Assembly: GCA_030077755.1 (NCBI GenBank)
Contig: JAQJZZ010000019.1
Coordinates: 1,376,501 to 1,440,500, forward strand
Direction: 5' to 3'
Length of the DNA stretch: 64,000 bases
Source of the DNA: Filosporella fistucella
Taxonomy: Eukaryota > Ascomycota > Leotiomycetes > Helotiales
Position 1 is the first letter of the stretch; every line of letters begins with the position of its first letter. The notes beneath the pieces are model-generated. The model made no database searches, was not told the origin of the DNA, and was given only the letters and a program-made list of their open reading frames with translations. Both the position numbers and the translations under genes were made by a program. This document shows, in pieces, positions 58,732-64,000 of this stretch.

Positions 58732-59528
58732 GTAAGAATGGAATTTTCTCATAGGATGTGAGATCTCTGGCTACCTTTAATTTGAATCATTATACTTGCT
58801 TAATGTGTTTAATTCTTTGTGGAGAGGTTGTTAAATGCAAAGTTCTTTCCGAAAATTTATATCCCGGAAGCAATTCCTGTTGGCTCTGCGATATGATGTT
58901 TGTCCCTAAACCCTCTAGAATAAGGTACCCCCAAATAAGCAGCGGATAGTGAAGATACACTTGGGTAATACAACCACTAAAAAATAAATACACATTTGCG
59001 AGCCAAATAGGCCCGAAGTTACCCAGAAAAAAATTTAATATTTCTGAACTGAAGGGGAGAAAGAACCCCACAAAACACAAAAGAAAAAAAACACCTCGAT
59101 TCAAACTAGCAAAACTCCTCCGCACCCTCAGAGAGGAATGCGGACTAGAAACCCCGAGAGCGGGGTTTTATAGAAAAGGGTCGCCCCTTACCACTCCGCC
59201 AAGTTAACGTTTCCAAGGCGGGGGTTGATGTGGCAATGGTTATTTGTGTATATGGCATAAGAGTCGAGACCACACTTTGCCAGCCTGAACATTTATATCA
59301 TTAAAAGAGAAGGAACACAAAATAAGGAACAAGACAACAATTTCAAAGGGCTTCATTTGAGTGATGAACAAACACAAGATAAGCTGGACGCAAAGCAGGC
59401 TGGAAGCAAACAGAGAGAGACCTCAGCATCAAAAGACTTCAACTATTCCACAAACACATGCACGCTAGAGCAGGCAATGAAATCACCAATTATCAATTCA
59501 TCTACAAACACAAATCTCCTCCCATTTT
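58732..59528. other. Intergenic; contains a GC-rich hairpin
   Basis: About 800 bp between convergent genes. A strong hairpin (aaccccgagagcggggtt near 59150-59167) sits in a stretch with A-box-like sequence on the minus strand, but it does not fold as a tRNA. No gene is supported. Confidence 0.45.
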
Positions 59529-60682
59529 TCACGCCATGCTTTTTTCTTGATACCGCCTGGCCCTCTTGTTTCCTCCCATGCGCATGTACCCCACAACACA
59601 CCCAACAATAACCATAAAGAAAAGTCCCTTTTGCAAAACGCTATATCCGGTCTCACCCTCAACCTCGCCCTCAACAGGCTCAACGATCTTTGGAGTGGTA
59701 GCATCGGTCCTCTCAGCGGCAGGTGCTGATGTCGAGGAAGCAAGTATAGGAGCCTCTGCCTCTTCCATTCCGGGCTGGAACTCAGCATGACCATATTCAT
59801 CTGTGTGTGCAGACGAATCAGCTTGAAAACGACAAGAAAATTAAACCTGAGTATGTGTGTGTGATGTGCATTTATTTCATTCTTATTTATCTCTTAAGCT
59901 CATTTGGAACCAAAGATGGAAATGGAATATGTGCAAGCGTTTTGCGTGAAAGGAAGTACTTTATAGTTCCACGTGGATACCTTCTTCTGGTACTGGGAGC
60001 TCGCCGCTCTTTGTAATCTTGACTGCGACGACTGGCTTGTCTCCGTTGCCCTTCTTGACGTCCTCGATTTTCTGGACGATCTCGTAGCCCTCAAGGACTT
60101 CTCCGAAGACGACATGACGACCGTTAAGGTGGCTAGAGGAGTTAGTATTGATTTGCAGATGGAGACAACAATAATTACCCTGGTGTAGAGGTGGTGATGA
60201 AGAATTGGGAGCCATTGGTGTCTTGTCCGGCGTTTGCCATTGAAAGGAGACCAGTCTTGGAGTGCTTGAGCTTGAAGTTCTCATCTGGGAACTTCTCACC
60301 GTAGACTATCATCAATTAGAATGCTATTCCTCCTCCTCATCTGCAGATACATACTGGACTTGCCACCGGTTCCATCGCCCTTGGTGAAATCACCTCCTTG
60401 GATCATGAAGTTCTTAATGACACGGTGGAAGGTTGAACCTTCATATCCGAATCCCTTCTCTCCGGTAGCCAAAGCTCTGAAGTTCTCGACAGTTTTTGGG
60501 ACAGTCTTTCCGTAGAGACCCATTACAATACGTCCCATGGGTTCATCGCCATGGCTGATGTCGAAATAAACCTTGTGGGTGATTTTTGGGCCCTTGACAG
60601 CTTCAGCTGTTTGGGAGAGGAAGACGAATGTGAAGGTGAGGATGAGTAGTACAGAGACTACAAAACGCTGGAGTGTGAACAT
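59529..60682 (-). CDS. ER cyclophilin (peptidyl-prolyl isomerase B), with two possible C-termini
   Basis: Exons 60682-60355, 60305-60179 and 60132-59961 encode a 208-aa protein. It has a signal peptide ([22 protein letters not shown]) and a full cyclophilin domain with catalytic residues in [24 protein letters not shown] and the loop before [11 protein letters not shown]. It ends PEEGIHVEL, an HDEL-like ER tail. Alternatively, a GTATCC donor at 59980, within PEEG, joins in phase to an acceptor at 59801 and a last exon 59800-59529. That gives 292 aa in which HVEL is replaced by a linker and a transmembrane helix ([15 protein letters not shown]) with a basic cytosolic end. Both forms would assist folding in the secretory pathway. 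Divergent to mitochondrial uS13, with 244 bp between starts. Confidence 0.93.
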
Positions 60683-60926
60683 CTTGGTTCAATTGAGGTG
60701 GTACGAGGATTTGATAAATGAATTAAGGTACCGTGAGACCTTCTGGCTTTATGAGGGGGACGAGAGGGAGGTTGGAGCGATAAAGCTAGAGTTTCGGATA
60801 GGTGTCGATTAGATCACGTGCGGGTGGTCAGTGCGTTCAAGATTTTGGAATCTGGAGATCAACATCAAAGAAGTCGTGAAATCGCAAGCCAAGCATTGTA
60901 GCTTCCAACCCTTTGATACTGGCACA
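60683..60926. promoter_or_regulatory. Shared divergent promoter of cyclophilin and uS13m genes
   Basis: Only 244 bp separate the two start codons, which face away from each other. An E-box-like CACGTG lies at 60816-60821. Both genes are housekeeping folding and translation genes, so a bidirectional promoter is plausible. This is inferred from spacing only. Confidence 0.5.
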
Positions 60927-61380
60927 ATGGTAAGTATGATCGCGACTGATTCGGTTGGAGAATGTACTAAAAGCTTCAGGTTTTCCTTCTCACAACCAAT
61001 TTCCTCGAGAATCGTCTCCTGAAGGTAAATCATACTCATCCCATCTCATGCCCTCCTAACGTGTTCAGAAATCCCTGGAGACATTCTATGGTATCGGCAG
61101 TCAACACTCCTCGCGAATTCTTGCGAAACATCACATCTTTCCAGCTGCACGTATTGGCGAACTGTCGAACAAGACCATCGCCGCCCTCAATGTCGAGCTC
61201 TCCAACATGACAATTGAGACTGATCTTCGGAGGAAAGTGCAAGAGAATATTGTGCGGCTGAAAGATATGGGTACATACAGAGGAAGAAGACATGCTATGG
61301 GTCTGCCAGTGAGAGGACAGAACACGAGAAGTCAGATCAATACTTCCAGGAGACTCAACAGAACATACCGACTGGGGTAA
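60927..61380 (+). CDS. SWS2: Mitochondrial small-subunit ribosomal protein uS13 (SWS2-like), 119 aa
   Basis: Three exons: 60927-60929 (the ATG alone), 60980-61024 and 61069-61380; total 360 nt. Donors are GTAAGT and GTAAAT, acceptors TTCAG and TTCAG. The product MVFLLTTNFLENRLLKKSLE continues with the uS13 helix-two-turn-helix region (FYGIGSQHSSRILAKHHI), then TDLRRKVQENIVRLKDMGTY and the conserved RGRRHAMGLPVRGQNTRSQI. Bacterial and mitochondrial uS13 sit at the head of the small subunit and contact tRNA and bridge elements. The N-terminus lacks a long cleavable presequence, as in yeast SWS2. Because of the one-codon exon the gene is easy to miss. Family call is firm. Confidence 0.93.
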
Positions 61381-63137
61381 ATGTGTTGGAGGTGTGGTCG
61401 AAATGTACGAAGTATTATGCTTGCATGGATGGCGTAGGGATGTGGGAGATATGTACAATATAAGAAATACCCAATGTCTTTACAACAAACTTGGAACTTG
61501 GTCGTTTTCGGTTCTGATCAATCGCGCTGATATGTATGAATGCTCCGTAGGAATGGCCCAGAGACGACAATCGATACGGAAAGAATGTCAGATGGATATC
61601 GTATCTCTCAATTGTTTTGTATAAAGCAGAGGTAATGTCTCTCTCTATGCAATCGGCAAGGCCATTCGGCGGCGTGCAGAAAAGTACGAGGGCGGAGAAG
61701 TTTCCCGTTGCGATCTCAGCAATTATGAAATCAATTATTGATGAAATCCGGATCAAGGGGTACAAAGTTTAAGCTTGCATTATCAAGACCATAATTGCAA
61801 ATTCTCAGATCTCAAAAGAGAAATAGTGCGTTCCGTTATTTCAAACTCCACGGCATTCAGAGGCAAGTACATCTCACCGGTAAAATACTCATGGTTCCCC
61901 GACACTGCGTGCATTCAATTATATCTTGTCCGCAAGAGCTAGAAAACGGTTCAGGTCAAATGGCACCGAATGGCAGTCGGCTCCTACTGAAGCTCGTTCA
62001 TGCGCATAATGCATTTACAGTTCCCTTCTTGTCCTGCGATATTTCATATTTTTTGTGTCTCGAGAATCAGTTGTCAGTTATCAGGTTACTTCCAATTGAA
62101 AGCTGAATCGTCACAATCATCAGCATATCTCTTTTCCCATGGCATTGCTGTTGGTAGTCTCTCAGGCAGCCAGCATCAACGTAGTGGGCACTTGACAGGT
62201 AGAGACCCGAGTTCATTTCTACTCACACCCAGAAAACACGCATGTGAACGAGACAATAAGACCATCCAATATGAAGCTCACCTGGAGCTATAAGGTCGTC
62301 CTACCACTTCATTGCAACATCTTCGGCATTCCAGCAACCCAAACCACTCAAGATTCTAAGCCGTTACTCGATGGGTTGAGGCAAAGCTAGAGATGGAACC
62401 TGACAATTTTACCCAGAGTATGCCAGAGCATCATCTGCTTTTAAATGAAGTGAAATGGATACAGATATTTTGTGATTTCACGATTAAAATTCCAAATGAA
62501 GCCAGCTTGAGGACAGCATCTGCCTTCCAGTATCAACAACACGTTTCTGTATGCTTGACGACAAAACCTATCAAATACATATATTTCCGCAAGGACCAGT
62601 CAGTGTACTAAATTCATTCCTCCTGCAACAAATACCGACATCACCTGATTACGCTCCCCTAACTTTACCGAGTCCTCTCGGCACGAAATCACCCCGGCGA
62701 AAAGGGGGCTGACGGCTGACACACTGCGCCTCATCCTCCCCATCCTCATCTCCCCCCAAAAAAGTATTTGCATCGCAACGAATTTTTCCATAAGGCTACA
62801 GCCCCGGTCCGTTTACCCATTCATTGGATCCGACAAAACCAACAAATGGAGTTTGACGGTTGGATGCAGGTTGACTCACGTGTGGCTGAGGTCGTGTTGA
62901 TGCCTGCTGCTGTGCCGCCAACAGTACCTACGCGAACGGATCTTTTTTGATGAAGGGTGGAGAATAAATAGATTGTCGTGACCTGATTTTTGGTTTGAAT
63001 TTTGTGTTTGTGAGAGTTTGGTTTTGGTTGCTCTTCCCTTCTCCGTTTCTGATATCTATTTCTTCCTTCCTTTGTGAGGATATTTCAATTAAAATCACGT
63101 ATAAACACGAAATCGCCCAATTTTCCAAACAGTCAAA
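61381..63137. other. Intergenic, no gene supported
   Basis: About 1.75 kb. Near 61,415-61,765 both strands are open (116 codons on minus; a 43-codon plus-strand frame MSLSMQSARPFGGVQK at about 61638-61769), so a small gene there cannot be excluded. The rest has only short frames, with no RNA gene or repeat. Confidence 0.45.
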
Positions 63138-63789
63138 ATGGTTCGCGCCGCCTCTGAAGCAGAAGCCAAGGCATGGTCTGCCCTCCCCTCCAAGAAGGAA
63201 ATGGCGATCCGCCGTATTTCCTCCGTCTTCCTCATGGCTGCTCTCCTCACAGTCTTGACACCCTTCTCCCCCATGACATGGATTATGCCAGCCGAAGGAC
63301 CAGACCTCATCGATCGTTTTACCGGACCTCCTCTTGTGCTCGGCGCGATGTACTTCCACTGGCGGGTTGCTGGTGTGATTGCACCGATCAGTATTCAACT
63401 GGCTGATTATGTATTCATGTATAGACATGAGATGTTCTGGCAGTCGGCGTTGGTTGAGGTCTTGGTTGTTGTTGGTGTGCATTGGGCGAAGAATGAGCTG
63501 GCTAGGAGAGCAGCGAGTATTGGCATGGTTGCTATCTTGTGTAAGTATACATCCAAAGTATATGCAGGTTCTAGATTTCTGGTGGCATTGGGTCCATAGT
63601 TACTCTTGAGATTGACGTTTTCTGTTATCTACCAGGCAATGCTAACCATAAACGATAGGGGCCTTGGGATGGGCTGCAACACCATTGAGTGTTAAAAAGG
63701 AGGCTTGGGAACATCTCAAATGGATCTGGACCTGGATGGCTTTCAGTGAAGCCAGACGGGTTGTTGGTGGTGGCAGGAGAAGATGGTGA
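63138..63789 (+). CDS. Small multi-pass membrane protein, 177 aa, unknown function
   Basis: Exons 63138-63540 and 63659-63789 join in phase 1 (TGG split) with a GTAAGT donor and a GATAG acceptor; total 534 nt. Membrane segments are visible near residues 28-50 (RISSVFLMAALLTVLTPFSP), 70-95 (LVLGAMYFHWRVAGVIAPIS) and 105-125 (FWQSALVEVLVVVGVHWA). A further hydrophobic stretch crosses the splice junction (SIGMVAIL, then WALGWAATPL). The C-terminus is basic (RRVVGGGRRRW). The family is not recognised. Reading through the intron gives an alternative short C-terminus, but the splice signals favour the two-exon form. Confidence 0.75.
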
Positions 63790-64000
63790 TCCATCTAGCA
63801 ACGGTGAAAGAAACACTACTAGGAGTATCAAATCATCGAGACTGAGGACTTTTGGATACGAATGAGAATGCAGTTGTCTTTTCCGTGCTCCAAGTTTAAA
63901 CTTTGAGGGGCAGCATAAAAGGGTGTTGTAAAATCACACAACTTTAGAGAAGTCCATGAGGAGGCAAGTTGAGCAAAGAAAATTTTCAAGTCGCGTGAAG
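63790..64000. other. 3' flank at window end
   Basis: The last 211 bp hold the 3' flank of the membrane-protein gene. No other feature is seen before the window ends. Confidence 0.6.

Noticed and set aside
59125..59213. tRNA-like sequence on the minus strand (A-box-like TGGCGGAGTGG, a long variable-arm-like hairpin, weak B-box)
   Set aside because: The T arm and acceptor stem do not pair and the B-box has extra or changed bases. It may be a decayed tRNA or SINE head, but it does not fold as a tRNA.
61415..61765. 116-codon minus-strand frame and a facing 43-codon plus-strand frame
   Set aside because: Both are open, so neither can be chosen; no family or exon chain. Mentioned in the intergenic entry only.
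1..64000. CRISPR arrays, bacterial operons, rRNA genes
   Set aside because: The sequence is eukaryotic with spliced genes; tandem repeats seen are coding or minisatellite-like without spacer structure, and no rRNA motifs were recognised.

Overview
This 64 kb window comes from the nuclear genome of a filamentous ascomycete (Pezizomycotina). The evidence is short introns with GTRNGT donors, CTRAY branch sites and C/TAG acceptors; a secreted AA9 polysaccharide monooxygenase; a NACHT-ankyrin NLR-like protein; and repeats decayed by CpA-to-TpA changes typical of repeat-induced point mutation (RIP). The style fits Leotiomycetes, but that is a guess from gene content, not a search. Most genes are spliced. 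I rebuilt gene models by joining exons where reading frame, splice sites and branch sites agree.

Left arm (1-24 kb): a six-exon secreted protein of unknown role (231-1680), a PhzF-like enzyme, a Ser/Pro-rich repeat protein followed by a duplicated 199-bp unit carrying splice signals, a GPI-anchored Ser/Thr-rich wall protein, an AA9 LPMO, the ribosome-assembly WD40 protein Ytm1, an unidentified protein with one unresolved splice, and a 2OG-Fe(II) oxygenase. All are on the minus strand, with long gene-poor stretches between them.

Centre (24.7-41.5 kb): a repeat island. It holds a solo LTR with a perfect 5-bp target duplication, then two full-length 7,915-bp Ty3/gypsy chromoviruses placed tail to tail 39 bp apart. 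Each has 191-bp LTRs and its own perfect 5-bp target duplication, so together they form a 15.9-kb inverted repeat. Both are RIP-inactivated, the right copy much more strongly. Between pol and the 3' LTR each carries a spliced antisense gene with its own TATA box. The most notable signals of the window are here: the antisense gene, the palindromic layout, and a self-priming signature (the predicted 5' end of the transcript is complementary to the primer-binding site).

Right arm (41.6-64 kb): a divergent pair of an ACS-family MFS transporter and a TauD/JLP1-type dioxygenase, which suggests uptake and oxidation of an organosulfonate or similar acid. Next come a 71-aa basic protein, a frameshifted gene beside an AT-rich relic, a 1,327-aa NACHT-ankyrin protein with nearly identical ankyrin repeats, a four-TM membrane protein and a membrane-anchored methyltransferase. 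The arm ends with an ER cyclophilin whose last intron can apparently be retained or removed to give soluble or membrane-anchored forms, divergent to mitochondrial uS13 (whose first coding exon is only the ATG), and a small multi-pass membrane protein.
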